Origin: Fibrobacterota bacterium
GTDB lineage: Bacteria > Fibrobacterota > Fibrobacteria > UBA5070
DNA: 64,000 nucleotides
Assembly: GCA_016715065.1 (NCBI GenBank)
Contig: JADKBN010000029.1
Coordinates: forward strand, 248,001 to 312,000
Direction of reading: 5' to 3'
Position 1 is the first letter of the stretch. Each line of letters opens with the position of its first letter. Shown piece by piece: positions 9,674 to 18,231 of the stretch. A model generated the notes under the pieces. It was not told the DNA's origin. It did no database searches and saw nothing but the letters and a program-made list of their open reading frames with translations. The position numbers and the translations under genes are program-made.

Positions 9674-10362
9674 CGTCTTTGGTTCCAGTCCGAAGAGGAG
9701 GCGGGAGCTTGGTCCGAGGCCCAAAGAGTGGGATTGGCGGAAGTGCTCGAGGCCATGACGATCGACCATTTTTCATCCACCTTGTCCACAGCGGACTCCA
9801 GATAGATCGCCCCCTCCTCCATGACGGAAGGCATGCGAGGCATGTTCCGGGCGCAAATCGCCACGCCGGAGGCCTCACTGGCGGGAACATTCCAGGTGGG
9901 TTTGCCTTTTTTCCCGACGTTGTGACAACACACGTCTGGGCCGCAAACACCTGCACCGTCCGCCAGCCCGGAGGAGGGTGCGATGGCCAGGGCAGGGGCT
10001 GGGTTGGCGGCAGGGGTGAACAGGCGGACGCTGCGGGCAAGCGAATCCGTCAAAAGAAGCGCATCCTTGGTGGCATCCACTTTTCCGTCGGCATCGATGT
10101 CTCTGTACACATTCATAACCGGAAGATCGAACTGGATCAGAAGCGTGTCGCCGCGCTTTTCCGACTCCAAACGAGACCAGGAAAGGATCTGGAAAAACTT
10201 TTGCGCCGAGGAGCGAAGCTCGGCTTGGCGCTGGAAGGTGTCGTACTTGATATAGGCGAGACCGGACAAGATGCCGATGATCGCCAAGGCGGTCATCACT
10301 TCCAGCAGAGTGACACCGTGCCTTCCAGGGGTCGCCGGAGGTCTGATAGGGGGGTCGAACAT
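9670..10362 (-). CDS. GspH/FimT-type pseudopilin
   Basis: First gene of the pilin operon. Two ATGs are in frame, 10374 and 10362. The second has GGAGG at good spacing, so I prefer it (MFDPPIRPPATPGRHGVTLL). The prepilin motif HG|VTLLEVMTALAIIG is clear, with Glu at +5. The 230-residue product has a GspH/FimT-like head and a CCHN cluster that may form a disulfide. FimT-type minor pilins act in type IV pilus assembly and, in some bacteria, bind DNA for uptake; that second role is only a family possibility here. The 258-bp gap to infC holds the divergent promoters, which I could not place exactly. Confidence 0.7.
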   Translation of the reverse strand: MFDPPIRPPATPGRHGVTLLEVMTALAIIGILSGLAYIKYDTFQRQAELRSSAQKFFQILSWSRLESEKRGDTLLIQFDLPVMNVYRDIDADGKVDATKDALLLTDSLARSVRLFTPAANPAPALAIAPSSGLADGAGVCGPDVCCHNVGKKGKPTWNVPASEASGVAICARNMPRMPSVMEEGAIYLESAVDKVDEKWSIVMASSTSANPTLWASDQAPASSSDWNQRR

Positions 10363-10619
10363 GGAGGCCTCCATCTTCTCAAGTTAATACGAGACGGCTG
10401 GCAAGGGTGGGAAACCTTGAATTCTCCGCGTGCGCCACCAGCGATCGGTTTCCTCCGAGTACAGATTATCTCATGATCTGTGGGCCTTCAAGGTGCCTTC
10501 AGGGTGCGTTTTCTATTCCTCGTACACTTCCTTCAAAAGGAATTGCTACTATTCCCACACTCTTCGCGTTCGGCTAGGGCAGAAATGCCGCCGGATCGCG
10601 TCGTTTCACCAATGCGCCC

Positions 10620-11255
10620 ATGGGAGACAGATTGGCCAGGTTCCATTCCTTCGAGATGCCCTCCACCGAAAATCGCACGCGCGTCAACGACATGATCCGC
10701 ATCCCCGAGGTGCGACTGGTCGGAGCCGACTCTCAGCAGATCGGGGTGGTTCCTACACACATCGCCAAGCAAATGGCGCAGGAACAAGGGTACGACTTGG
10801 TGGAGGTGGCCCCCATGGCCCGCCCACCGGTGTGCCGCATCATGGATTTCGGCAAGTACCGCTTCGAGATCGCCAAAAAAGAGAAGGCCTCGAAGGCCAA
10901 GCAGCACATCGTCAAGGTCAAGGAAATCAAGTTCCATCCTCGGACCGACAAGAACGACTACGAATATCGACTAAAGCACGCCATCGAGTTTCTGGAAAAG
11001 GGCTGGAAGATCAAAGCTTCCGTGCTGTTCCGGGGACGCGAAATGGCTCACATGGATTATGGCCGTCGCCTTCTGGACCAGATGGTCCGCGACCTGGAAG
11101 ACCAGGCCGTGGTGGAGCAAGCTCCGTCCATGGAAGGTCGTTCGCTCGGCTTGCTCCTGGCGCCATCGCGCAAAAAGGCCAAGACGGAAGCCAGCCCGGA
11201 CGCCAAGCCGGAACCGACCAAGCCAGAACTGAAAGCGGCTCCGGCGGAATCCTGA
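10620..11255 (+). CDS. infC: Translation initiation factor IF-3
   Basis: IF-3 binds the 30S subunit and checks the start codon. The protein has the N-domain (NDMIRIPEVRLVG, IAKQMAQEQGYDLVEVAP, PPVCRIMDFGKYRFE), the basic linker (KKEKASKAKQ) and the C-domain (VKEIKFHPRTDKNDYEYRLK, FRGREMAH). A Lys/Pro/Ala-rich tail of ~40 residues follows, longer than usual. Start choice is open: ATG 10620 is the first possible, ATG 10656 (MPSTENRTRVND) gives the usual length, and neither has a strong ribosome site, which fits the self-regulated, weak starts known for infC. rpmI and rplT follow, the universal order; thrS is not upstream. Confidence 0.95.
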   Translation: MGDRLARFHSFEMPSTENRTRVNDMIRIPEVRLVGADSQQIGVVPTHIAKQMAQEQGYDLVEVAPMARPPVCRIMDFGKYRFEIAKKEKASKAKQHIVKVKEIKFHPRTDKNDYEYRLKHAIEFLEKGWKIKASVLFRGREMAHMDYGRRLLDQMVRDLEDQAVVEQAPSMEGRSLGLLLAPSRKKAKTEASPDAKPEPTKPELKAAPAES

Positions 11256-11314
11256 CGCCTGAGCCCAGCACCCTTCCAAATCAGAACCAAACCCATCACC
11301 AGAGGTAGATACCG

Positions 11315-11512
11315 ATGCCCAAGATGAAGTCCCTCTCGAGCGCCAAGAAGCGCTTCCGGGTCAAGAGCTCCGGAAAGGTCAAGTGCAAGCAGACCAAGAT
11401 GCGCCACTTGCAGAAGAACAAGAGCCAGAAGCTCAAGCGCAACCTGCGCCAAGGCGACTACGTGGACGCTTCGGATCGTCATCGCATTGACGTCCAGCTT
11501 CCTTACGCGTAA
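11315..11512 (+). CDS. rpmI: 50S ribosomal protein L35
   Basis: 65 residues, MPKMKSLSSAKKRFRV and onward, very basic, with the KxKxxKxxKKRFKxTxxGKxK pattern of L35. Its length is normal. It lies 59 bp after infC with an AGAGGTAG-type ribosome site before the ATG, and 35 bp before rplT, so the three genes form the usual IF3-L35-L20 transcript. In other bacteria L20 represses this operon by binding its mRNA; I did not find a clear leader structure for that here. Confidence 0.97.
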   Translation: MPKMKSLSSAKKRFRVKSSGKVKCKQTKMRHLQKNKSQKLKRNLRQGDYVDASDRHRIDVQLPYA

Positions 11513-11547
11513 ATTTCGCCGCTCTCCATATCACGAGGTAAACTGAA

Positions 11548-11898
11548 ATGCCCAGAGCGACACAGCGGGTTCCGTCCCGCAACCGCCGCAAGAAGATCAT
11601 CGCTGCCGCCGCCGGATACTTCGGCCGCAAGAAGAACGTTTTCAAGCTCGCCAAGATGGCCGTGGATCGTGCTCGCCAGTACGCCTACCGCGACCGTCGC
11701 GACAAAAAGGGCCAGGCTCGCCGCCTGTGGGTCGTGCGTATCAACGCCGCCGCTCGCATCTGCGGGACCACCTATAGCCGCTTGATCGCCGCTCTCCTCA
11801 AGGCGCAAATCGAACTCGACCGCAAGGTCTTGGCCGATCTCGCCGTCTCCGACATGGCCGCGTTCCAGCGCGTCGTCGAGGTCGCGAAGGTCGCCTAA
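11548..11898 (+). CDS. rplT: 50S ribosomal protein L20
   Basis: 116 residues with the L20 hallmarks: a basic N-terminal arm (MPRATQRVPSRNRRKKI, then GYFGRKKNVFKLA), YAYRDRRDKKGQ, and LWVVRINAAAR near the middle. L20 is an early assembly protein of the 50S subunit. The stop overlaps the start of pheS in TAATG, so pheS is translated from the same message. Length and sequence are ordinary. Confidence 0.97.
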   Translation: MPRATQRVPSRNRRKKIIAAAAGYFGRKKNVFKLAKMAVDRARQYAYRDRRDKKGQARRLWVVRINAAARICGTTYSRLIAALLKAQIELDRKVLADLAVSDMAAFQRVVEVAKVA

Positions 11899-12926
11899 TG
11901 AATCCGCTTGACGAAGTCCGGTCCGCCTGGGCTTCGCTCGCGTCCGAGATCAACGCAGCCGGTGAGCAACAACTCGCCGAGCTGCGTTCTCGTTTCTTGG
12001 GCAAGAAGGGCGAAATCTCCGGCCTCATGCGTCATCTGGGAGCGCTTCCAGCTGATGAAAAGCCCACGTATGGCGCCGCCGTCCAGGCTTTGCGCCAAAT
12101 GGTGGAATCGACCTTGGATCGCTTCCAGGAACAGTTGCGTTCGGGAGCCCTGCAAGCGCGCCTGGAAAACGAGCGATTGGACCTGTCGCTTTCCGGCGAC
12201 CGATCCGAACCGGGAACGCTCCATCCCCTCCTTGCCTTGCGCGACGAGATCCTGGATCTGTTCGTGGGGATGGGCTTCGAGATCGCCGATGCGCCGGAAA
12301 TTGACACCGAGTGGTTCAACTTCTCGGCGTTGAACATGCCCGACGACCATCCCGCCCGCGACATGCAGGACACGTTCTTCCTGGAGAAAGATTCCGGGAA
12401 AGATTCTGTCGTGTTGCGCACGCACACGTCCAACTACCAGATCCACGCCATGCGCGACCGCAAGCCGCCGTTTCGCCTGCTCCACTGCGGGCAGGTCTAC
12501 CGCTGCGACGCGGATGCGACCCATGCGCCCATGTTCTGCCAGGTGGAAGGATTGGTGCTGGACCAGGGGATCTCCTTCGCCCACCTCAAGGCCACCATCT
12601 ACACCATGGTCCGCGCGCTGTACGGACAGGGCGCCATCTTGCGCTTCCGGCCCAGCTTCTTCCCGTTCACCGAGCCATCCGCCGAGATGGACGTGGACTG
12701 CCGATCGGTGGGACTGGATCGCGACGGCTGGATGGAGATCGGCGGTTGCGGCATGGTGAACCCCAATGTGCTGGTCAACGGTGGCATCGATCCGGAATCC
12801 TTCCAAGGCTTCGCTTTCGGATTCGGCCTGGATCGCATGGCCATGTTGCGCCACGGCATCAAGGACATCGGGTTGCTGACGGCCGGCGACATGCGCTTTC
12901 TGCGCCAGTTCACGGGACTGGCCTAA
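11898..12926 (+). CDS. pheS: Phenylalanyl-tRNA synthetase alpha subunit
   Basis: 342 residues. The N-terminal coiled-coil arm (residues 1-90, for instance LRSRFLGKKGEISGLMRHLG) is followed by the class II catalytic core: HPLLALRDEILDLFVGMGFE, the motif 2 region (LRTHTSNYQIHAM, CGQVYRCDADATHAPMF), the FRPSFFPFTEPSAEMDVDC segment that forms the active site, and motif 3 (GFGLDRMAMLRHGI). It charges tRNA-Phe with PheT in an alpha2beta2 enzyme. The start overlaps rplT's stop. A 199-bp gap containing a palindromic repeat separates it from pheT. Confidence 0.97.
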   Translation: MNPLDEVRSAWASLASEINAAGEQQLAELRSRFLGKKGEISGLMRHLGALPADEKPTYGAAVQALRQMVESTLDRFQEQLRSGALQARLENERLDLSLSGDRSEPGTLHPLLALRDEILDLFVGMGFEIADAPEIDTEWFNFSALNMPDDHPARDMQDTFFLEKDSGKDSVVLRTHTSNYQIHAMRDRKPPFRLLHCGQVYRCDADATHAPMFCQVEGLVLDQGISFAHLKATIYTMVRALYGQGAILRFRPSFFPFTEPSAEMDVDCRSVGLDRDGWMEIGGCGMVNPNVLVNGGIDPESFQGFAFGFGLDRMAMLRHGIKDIGLLTAGDMRFLRQFTGLA

Positions 12927-12957
12927 GACATGATCACGGTGGCGGCAAACCAAAAGC

Positions 12958-13084
12958 CGTTCGTCCTGAGGAGCGAAGCGTCTCGAAGGGCGAAAGGCAG
13001 GGAATGGCCCCTCTGGTGTCATTTGTTGTCCCCTTCTCTCCGTTCACCCTTCGAGACGCCCTGCGGGCTCCTCAGGACGAACGG
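12958..13084. repeat. REP-like imperfect palindrome inside the pheS-pheT gap
   Basis: The left arm (12958-12993) contains CGTTCGTCCTGAGGAGC and CGTCTCGAAGGGCGAA. The right arm (13041-13083) contains TTCACCCTTCGAGACGCC and CTCCTCAGGACGAACGG. The arms are complementary apart from a few bases, with ~50 bp between them. Similar TCCTGAGGAGC...CTTCGAGACG palindromes are common dispersed repeats in bacterial genomes. Here it could fold in the pheS-pheT message and lower or separate pheT expression. Confidence 0.6.
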
Positions 13085-13125
13085 AAATCCACAGTCAATT
13101 TTTGTGAGTCGTTGAGGAAAATGCC

Positions 13126-15561
13126 ATGAAGGCGAGCTTGAACTGGCTGAAACGACTGGTCGACCTGACGGAGACCCCCTCCGAGATCGAAGCGCACCTG
13201 ACGGCCGTGGGCCTCGAGGTGGAGGAGTGGTGCGCGGTCCATGAACTTCCCGGGGTCGTGGTGGGCGAAGTTCGCCGCTGCGAGAAGGTGGAAGGCACCA
13301 AGCTTTCGCAGTGCGTGGTTTGGGATGGCGCCAACGAACTTCCGCTGGTCTGCGGAGCGCCCAACGTGCGTGCCGGATTGAAGGTGGCCCTGGCCACCGT
13401 GGGCTGCGTCCTTCCCGGCGGCTTGGAGATCAAGCCCGCCAAGATCCGCGGCATGGAATCGCAGGGAATGCTTTGCGCCGACGACGAACTAGGTCTGGGC
13501 GAAGGCCACGAGGGAATTTTGGAACTGGATCCCGCGCTTCGTGCGGGAGAAGCCTTCTCCAAGGCCACGGGCATCGCCGACGTGTTGTTCGAAATCAACG
13601 TCACCCCCAACCGCCCCGATGGCACCGGTCATCTGGGCTTGGCTCGCGAGCTGGCGTTGCGTTTGGGCAGGCCCTTGCGCAATCCCCTGGAAGGTGTGAA
13701 CCTGCCTGCCGCTTCTGGACCAGCCACGGTGCCGGTCAGCATCGAGGCGGGATGCGGCTGCACGCGCTACGTGGGGCGCTCCATCCGCGGCGTCAAGGAC
13801 GGGCCATCGCCGGCTTGGATGCAGAACCTCCTGCGGACCGTGGGCCTGCGTTCCATCTCCGCGTTGGTGGACATCACCAACTTCGTGCTGCTGGAAATCG
13901 GCCAACCCCTCCATGCATTTGATCTCGCCAAGTTGCGCGGTGGCCAGGTGAATGTGCGTGGCGCCAAAACGGGTGAGACCCTCACCGTGCTTGATGGACG
14001 GAATCTGACCTTGCAGGCGGGCGATCTGGTGATCTGCGACGCCCAAGGTCCGCAGTGCCTGGGCGGCGTGATGGGCGGAGCCGATTCGGGCGTGTCCGCA
14101 GCGACCACCGACATCTTCCTGGAAACCGCGCGCTTCGTTCCCGCTTCGGTCCGGTTCCTGGCCCGGCGCACCCAGTGCGCGTCGGACAGCTCGTATCGCT
14201 TCGAACGCGGCGTGGACCCGTTTTCGACCCGTGCCGTTTCCGATTACGCCACTTCGTTGATCCTCGCCATCTGTGGAGGAACTTCCGAAGACGTGCAGGA
14301 TCTGTCCACTTCCGAACACCCTGCGGGGAAATCGCGGGTACGGTTGCGTCATTCGCGCATCGCGAGCCTTCTGGGCATGGATGTGCCTGCATCGACAGTC
14401 CAACAACTTCTGACAGGAATTGGCTGCCGCGAGGTCGCCACCGATGCGGAATCGGTCACCTGGGAGCTTCCCGGCTGGCGTCCCGACATCTTCGGCGAAG
14501 CCGACCTGGTGGAGGAGATCGCACGTCTGGTGGGATACGACAACATCCCCACGGCGTTCCCCTCGTTTCCTGTCGCCGCGGTGCGCCTGCCCGCCAAGGA
14601 AAAATGGACGCGCCGCATCCGCCGGGCCTTCGCCTCGCGTGGTTTGGCGGAAACGCTTTCCATGCGTCTGGCCGCCCAGGCCGACCAAGATCGTTTGCGG
14701 TTGGATCCGGCCGACCCGCGCGCCAAGCTCGTGGCCCTGGTCAATCCGCTGTCGGATGAAACCGCCTGCCTGCCGCGCTTGGCCATCGCCAACCTCCTCA
14801 AGGCCGCCGTTCGCAATGTGCGTCGCCAGGAGCGGTCGGTGCGATTGTTCGAGTGCGGCAAGGTGTTCGGGCGCGATTTGCCGGAATCGTTTGCCAACCA
14901 TCGGACCACCGGTATCGGCGAAGCCGGCCGTCTGGCGGGTTTGGTGACCGGCCCTTGGAGCGATCGTTCCTGGACGGGCGCAGAGACGGATTCCGACCTT
15001 TGGAAGGCCAAAGGGGTGCTGGAAGGGGCTCTCCTCGAGCTGGGTCTGGTTCCGGCATATTCCCAGGGCGCCCGGGAGCCGTTCCTCCACGATGGCCGCC
15101 AGGCGCGGGTGTCGGTGGGCGGGCGCGAGCTTGGCTACTTCGGGGAAATCCATCCACTTGTCCAGGAAGACCTGGGACTGAAAACCCCTGTCCATGTCTG
15201 GGAGCTGGATCTGGACGCGTTGGTTGCCTTGCTGGACGGAGCTTCCGCGGCCCAATCGGTGCGCATCGGCGACTTCCCCGGCACCAGCCGCGAGCTCAAT
15301 GCGGTGGTCGATCGCCTTCGCCACGCCTCGGAGGTCGTGGATTCCGTCTGTGCGCTCGAGGTGGCCAAAAACGACCTGGTGGAATCGGTGAAGCTCGTGT
15401 CTGTCTACGAAGGCGCTGGTGTGCCGCAGGGCCACAAGGCGGTTTTGGTGCGTGTTTCGTATCGCTCCGCCGACCGCACGCCCACCGATACCGAGGTCAA
15501 CGCCATCCAGGACGGGATCCGTCAAGGGATCTCGTCGTTGGCCGGTTTCGCGCTGAAGTAG
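13126..15561 (+). CDS. pheT: Phenylalanyl-tRNA synthetase beta subunit
   Basis: 811 residues, the usual bacterial length. The start at ATG 13126 (MKASLNWLKRLVDL) has GAGGAAA upstream. Domains in order: an N-terminal B1 part, a tRNA-binding OB fold (residues ~40-150, with PGVVVGEVRRCEKV and VCGAPNVRAGLKV), the B3/B4 tRNA-binding and editing region, B5 (HSRIASLLGMDVPASTVQQL), a catalytic-like core without activity, and a C-terminal anticodon-binding FDX-ACB domain (FPGTSRELNAVVD, then KLVSVYEGAGVPQGHKAVLV). It works with PheS. Nothing is unusual in the protein. Confidence 0.97.
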   Translation: MKASLNWLKRLVDLTETPSEIEAHLTAVGLEVEEWCAVHELPGVVVGEVRRCEKVEGTKLSQCVVWDGANELPLVCGAPNVRAGLKVALATVGCVLPGGLEIKPAKIRGMESQGMLCADDELGLGEGHEGILELDPALRAGEAFSKATGIADVLFEINVTPNRPDGTGHLGLARELALRLGRPLRNPLEGVNLPAASGPATVPVSIEAGCGCTRYVGRSIRGVKDGPSPAWMQNLLRTVGLRSISALVDITNFVLLEIGQPLHAFDLAKLRGGQVNVRGAKTGETLTVLDGRNLTLQAGDLVICDAQGPQCLGGVMGGADSGVSAATTDIFLETARFVPASVRFLARRTQCASDSSYRFERGVDPFSTRAVSDYATSLILAICGGTSEDVQDLSTSEHPAGKSRVRLRHSRIASLLGMDVPASTVQQLLTGIGCREVATDAESVTWELPGWRPDIFGEADLVEEIARLVGYDNIPTAFPSFPVAAVRLPAKEKWTRRIRRAFASRGLAETLSMRLAAQADQDRLRLDPADPRAKLVALVNPLSDETACLPRLAIANLLKAAVRNVRRQERSVRLFECGKVFGRDLPESFANHRTTGIGEAGRLAGLVTGPWSDRSWTGAETDSDLWKAKGVLEGALLELGLVPAYSQGAREPFLHDGRQARVSVGGRELGYFGEIHPLVQEDLGLKTPVHVWELDLDALVALLDGASAAQSVRIGDFPGTSRELNAVVDRLRHASEVVDSVCALEVAKNDLVESVKLVSVYEGAGVPQGHKAVLVRVSYRSADRTPTDTEVNAIQDGIRQGISSLAGFALK

Positions 15562-15847
15562 ACCGGGGCTGAAACAGGCGATCGTCATCGGGGTTTCAGG
15601 GGGCTGGCTTGGACGGTGTTCCGGTGGCGGAGCTGCGGGCGGTGGTCGATCAGGCCTTGGCGCCCTTTGTCTGGATGTTGGACCGGATCTTTTAACCACC
15701 TCCACGGGTTCCCTGCCAGGGTTGGTGTTTCGGTGGCAACAGTCTGTTGTTTCATGGTTGTTTCAAACGCGTTGCTTTCCGCGGATCGCAGGTAAGTTTC
15801 CGGACGCCAAGATCCGAGATTCATCCGTTCATGGAGAGCGAAAAAGC

Positions 15848-16468
15848 ATGTTCAAGCTGATTCCCACCGACGAAAAGTTCTTCGACATGTTCAGCCAGTC
15901 GGCTGATTTGTTTCTCAAAGGCGCCGGCCTCCTGCGCGAAATCGCCCGCGACAACTCCTTGTTGAAGCCCAACGCCATGAAGCTGGAGCGCTTGGAGCAC
16001 GACGCCGACCAGATCACCCACGAGGTGCTGGTGCGCTTGGATCGCAGCTTCATCACCCCCATCGACCGCGAAGACATCCACCGTCTGGCGTTGTCCCTGG
16101 ACGATTGCATGGACACCATGGAAGCGGCCACCGACCACATGGTGCTGTACGGCATCAAGGAAACCACCGAGCCGGTGAAGTTCCTGGCCGAATACATCGA
16201 GTCCCAGGCCGCGCAGATCGTGGCCATGCTCCCGCTGGTCAAGAAGCTCAAGTGGGACCTGGTTCGCCCGTTCTGCATCGAGATCAACCGCCTCGAAAAC
16301 GAAGCCGACCGCGTGACCCGCCAAGCCCTGGGCGATCTGTTCACACCCGGCATCGATGTGCTGGACGTGATCCGCTGGCGCGACATCTACGAGTTGCTCG
16401 AAGGCACCACGGACAAGGCCGAAGACGTCGCGGGAATCGTCGAAGGCATCGTCCTGAAGCACGGGTAA
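15848..16468 (+). CDS. DUF47 (PhoU-like) regulator of phosphate transporter, copy 1
   Basis: 206 residues from ATG 15848 (MFKLIPTDEKFFDMFSQSAD, with GAGAGCG upstream). It is an all-alpha DUF47/PhoU_div protein with the E/D-rich metal-binding helices of the family (ERLEHDADQITHEV and INRLENEADRVTRQ). DUF47 proteins sit next to PiT transporters and are thought to control them. The PiT gene follows after 7 bp, so they are one unit. A near-identical copy lies at 17604-18227. The 286-bp gap upstream holds no gene I can support. Confidence 0.85.
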   Translation: MFKLIPTDEKFFDMFSQSADLFLKGAGLLREIARDNSLLKPNAMKLERLEHDADQITHEVLVRLDRSFITPIDREDIHRLALSLDDCMDTMEAATDHMVLYGIKETTEPVKFLAEYIESQAAQIVAMLPLVKKLKWDLVRPFCIEINRLENEADRVTRQALGDLFTPGIDVLDVIRWRDIYELLEGTTDKAEDVAGIVEGIVLKHG

Positions 16469-16475
16469 CCGGCAC

Positions 16476-17468
16476 ATGCTTCTCACACTCCTCATCGTCG
16501 TTGTCATCCTGGCCTTGGTGTTCGATTACATCAATGGCATGCACGACACCGCCAACTCCATCGCGACGGTGGTGTCCACGCGCGTTCTTTCGCCGCGCAA
16601 CGCCATCATCATGGCTGCCTCCCTGAATTTCGTGGGCGCGCTGTGGTCGGACAAGGTGGCCATGACCATCGGCAAAGGGATCGTTGACCCCTCGGTGGTC
16701 AACCAGACCACCGTGATGGCCGCTCTGATCGCCGCCATCACCTGGAACCTGATCACTTGGTACTTCGGAATTCCCTCCAGTTCTTCGCACGCTCTGATCG
16801 GTGGCGTGATCGGCGCGGCCACCGCCAGCGTGGGCATGGGCAAGCTGCACCCGGAAGGCATCATCAAGGTGGTCAAAGGCTTGATTTTCTCGCCGATCAT
16901 CGGTGGTACCATCGCGTTTCTGATCATGATCGGGATCCTGTGGGGGTTCCGCAACGTCCCGCCGGGCAAGAGCAATCGATGGTTCAAAGCCCTCCAGATG
17001 GTCTCGGCGAGCATCATGGCGTTCAGCCACGGCATGGGGGATGCGCAAAAATCGATGGGCATCATCGTGATGGCCTTGCTGGCCAGCAATTACATGGATC
17101 CCAGCCACGTCTACCTTCCGATGTGGGTACGGATCTCCTGCGGGATCGCGATGGCGTTGGGGACTGCTTCCGGTGGATGGCGCATCATCAAAACACTTGG
17201 TCACAAAATGATCAAGCTCCAGCCTGTGCACGGTTTCGCGGCGGAAGCGGCGGCTTCCACCGTGATCCTCACCGCCTCTTCGTGGGGTGTGCCGGTATCC
17301 ACCACCCACTCGATTTCGGGCGCGATCATGGGCGTGGGAATGACGCGCAGGCTGAATTCCGTCCGGTGGGATGTGGCTGGTCAGATGGTCTTCGCCTGGG
17401 TCCTAACCATTCCGGCCACCGCACTGATCGCCTTCACTTCGCAAAAATTGTTGGCTTTGGTGCTGTAA
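16476..17468 (+). CDS. PiT-family inorganic phosphate transporter, copy 1
   Basis: 330 residues and about ten membrane helices. Both PiT signature repeats are present: the first at DYINGMHDTANSIATVVSTR and the second around SHGMGDAQKSMGII. IPSSSSHALIGGVIGAA and VPVSTTHSISGAIMGVG are the paired half-motifs after them. The two inverted halves form the phosphate path; transport is driven by H+ or Na+. It follows the DUF47 gene by 7 bp and is closed by the strong hairpin at 17479. I would call it PitA-like. Confidence 0.92.
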   Translation: MLLTLLIVVVILALVFDYINGMHDTANSIATVVSTRVLSPRNAIIMAASLNFVGALWSDKVAMTIGKGIVDPSVVNQTTVMAALIAAITWNLITWYFGIPSSSSHALIGGVIGAATASVGMGKLHPEGIIKVVKGLIFSPIIGGTIAFLIMIGILWGFRNVPPGKSNRWFKALQMVSASIMAFSHGMGDAQKSMGIIVMALLASNYMDPSHVYLPMWVRISCGIAMALGTASGGWRIIKTLGHKMIKLQPVHGFAAEAAASTVILTASSWGVPVSTTHSISGAIMGVGMTRRLNSVRWDVAGQMVFAWVLTIPATALIAFTSQKLLALVL

Positions 17469-17478
17469 GTTCCTGGTC

Positions 17479-17504
17479 GCCCTCCCCCGAGGGGGGAGGG
17501 CTTT
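17479..17504 (+). terminator. Rho-independent terminator after the first PiT gene
   Basis: GCCCTCCCCC (17479-17488), loop GAG, GGGGGAGGGC (17492-17501), then TTTG. The stem is a perfect 10 bp of almost pure GC. It separates the two DUF47-PiT units, so each probably has its own promoter. Confidence 0.75.
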
Positions 17505-17603
17505 GTGTTGCCAACGGATTTCGTTTGTGTTTCAAGTGATGGAGCGAGAGGTACATTTCCCTCCGCTCGATCGTCTCAGAACACCAGCGAGGACGTGGTC
17601 CGT

Positions 17604-18227
17604 ATGTTCAAACTGATCCCCACCGACGAAAAGTTCTTCGACATGTTCCGCCAATCGGCGGAATTGTTCCACAAGGGCGCCGGACTTCTTCGCGAAATCT
17701 CCCTGGACTCTTCCCTGCTCAAGCCCAACGCGCTCAAGCTCGAGCGCTTGGAGCACGATGCCGACCAGATCACCCACGAGGTGTTGGTGCGTTTGGATCG
17801 CAGCTTCATCACGCCCATCGACCGCGAAGACATCCACCAGCTGGCCTTGGCCTTGGACGATTGCATGGACACCATGGAGGAGGCCGTCGACCACATGGTG
17901 CTGTACGGCATCACCACGACCACCCTGGAGCCGGTCAAGCATCTGGCCGAGTACATCGAGGCCCAGGCTGCCCAGATCCTGACCATGATGCCCCTCGTGA
18001 AAAAGTTGAAGTGGGATCTGGTCCGGCCCTATTGCATCGAGATCAATCGTCTGGAGAACGAAGCCGACCGCGTGACCCGCCAGGCGTTGGGTGATCTGTT
18101 CTCGCCCGGCATCGAAGTTTTGGACGTGATCCGCTGGCGCGACATCTACGATCACTTGGAAGGCACCACAGACAAGGCAGAGGACGTGGCGGGAATCGTC
18201 GAAGGCATCGTGTTGAAGCACGGCTGA
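17604..18227 (+). CDS. DUF47 (PhoU-like) regulator of phosphate transporter, copy 2
   Basis: 207 residues from ATG 17604 (MFKLIPTDEKFFDMFRQSAE), aligned along its whole length with the copy at 15848. It keeps both acidic helices and carries one extra residue near position 98 (ITTTTLEPVK against IKETTEPVK). Its PiT partner begins 4 bp after its stop. The ~100 bp before the start are unlike the region before copy 1, so the two units may respond to different signals. Confidence 0.85.
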   Translation: MFKLIPTDEKFFDMFRQSAELFHKGAGLLREISLDSSLLKPNALKLERLEHDADQITHEVLVRLDRSFITPIDREDIHQLALALDDCMDTMEEAVDHMVLYGITTTTLEPVKHLAEYIEAQAAQILTMMPLVKKLKWDLVRPYCIEINRLENEADRVTRQALGDLFSPGIEVLDVIRWRDIYDHLEGTTDKAEDVAGIVEGIVLKHG

Positions 18228-18231
18228 TCCG

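Noticed and set aside
13489..15705. A 738-codon open frame on the strand opposite pheT
   Set aside because: It is antisense to a perfect PheT protein, has no family pattern or ribosome site, and reflects high GC with strong codon bias.
15562..15847. Short frame ending LAPFVWMLDRIF after pheT
   Set aside because: It has no start codon with ribosome site and matches nothing I know; it could be chance.
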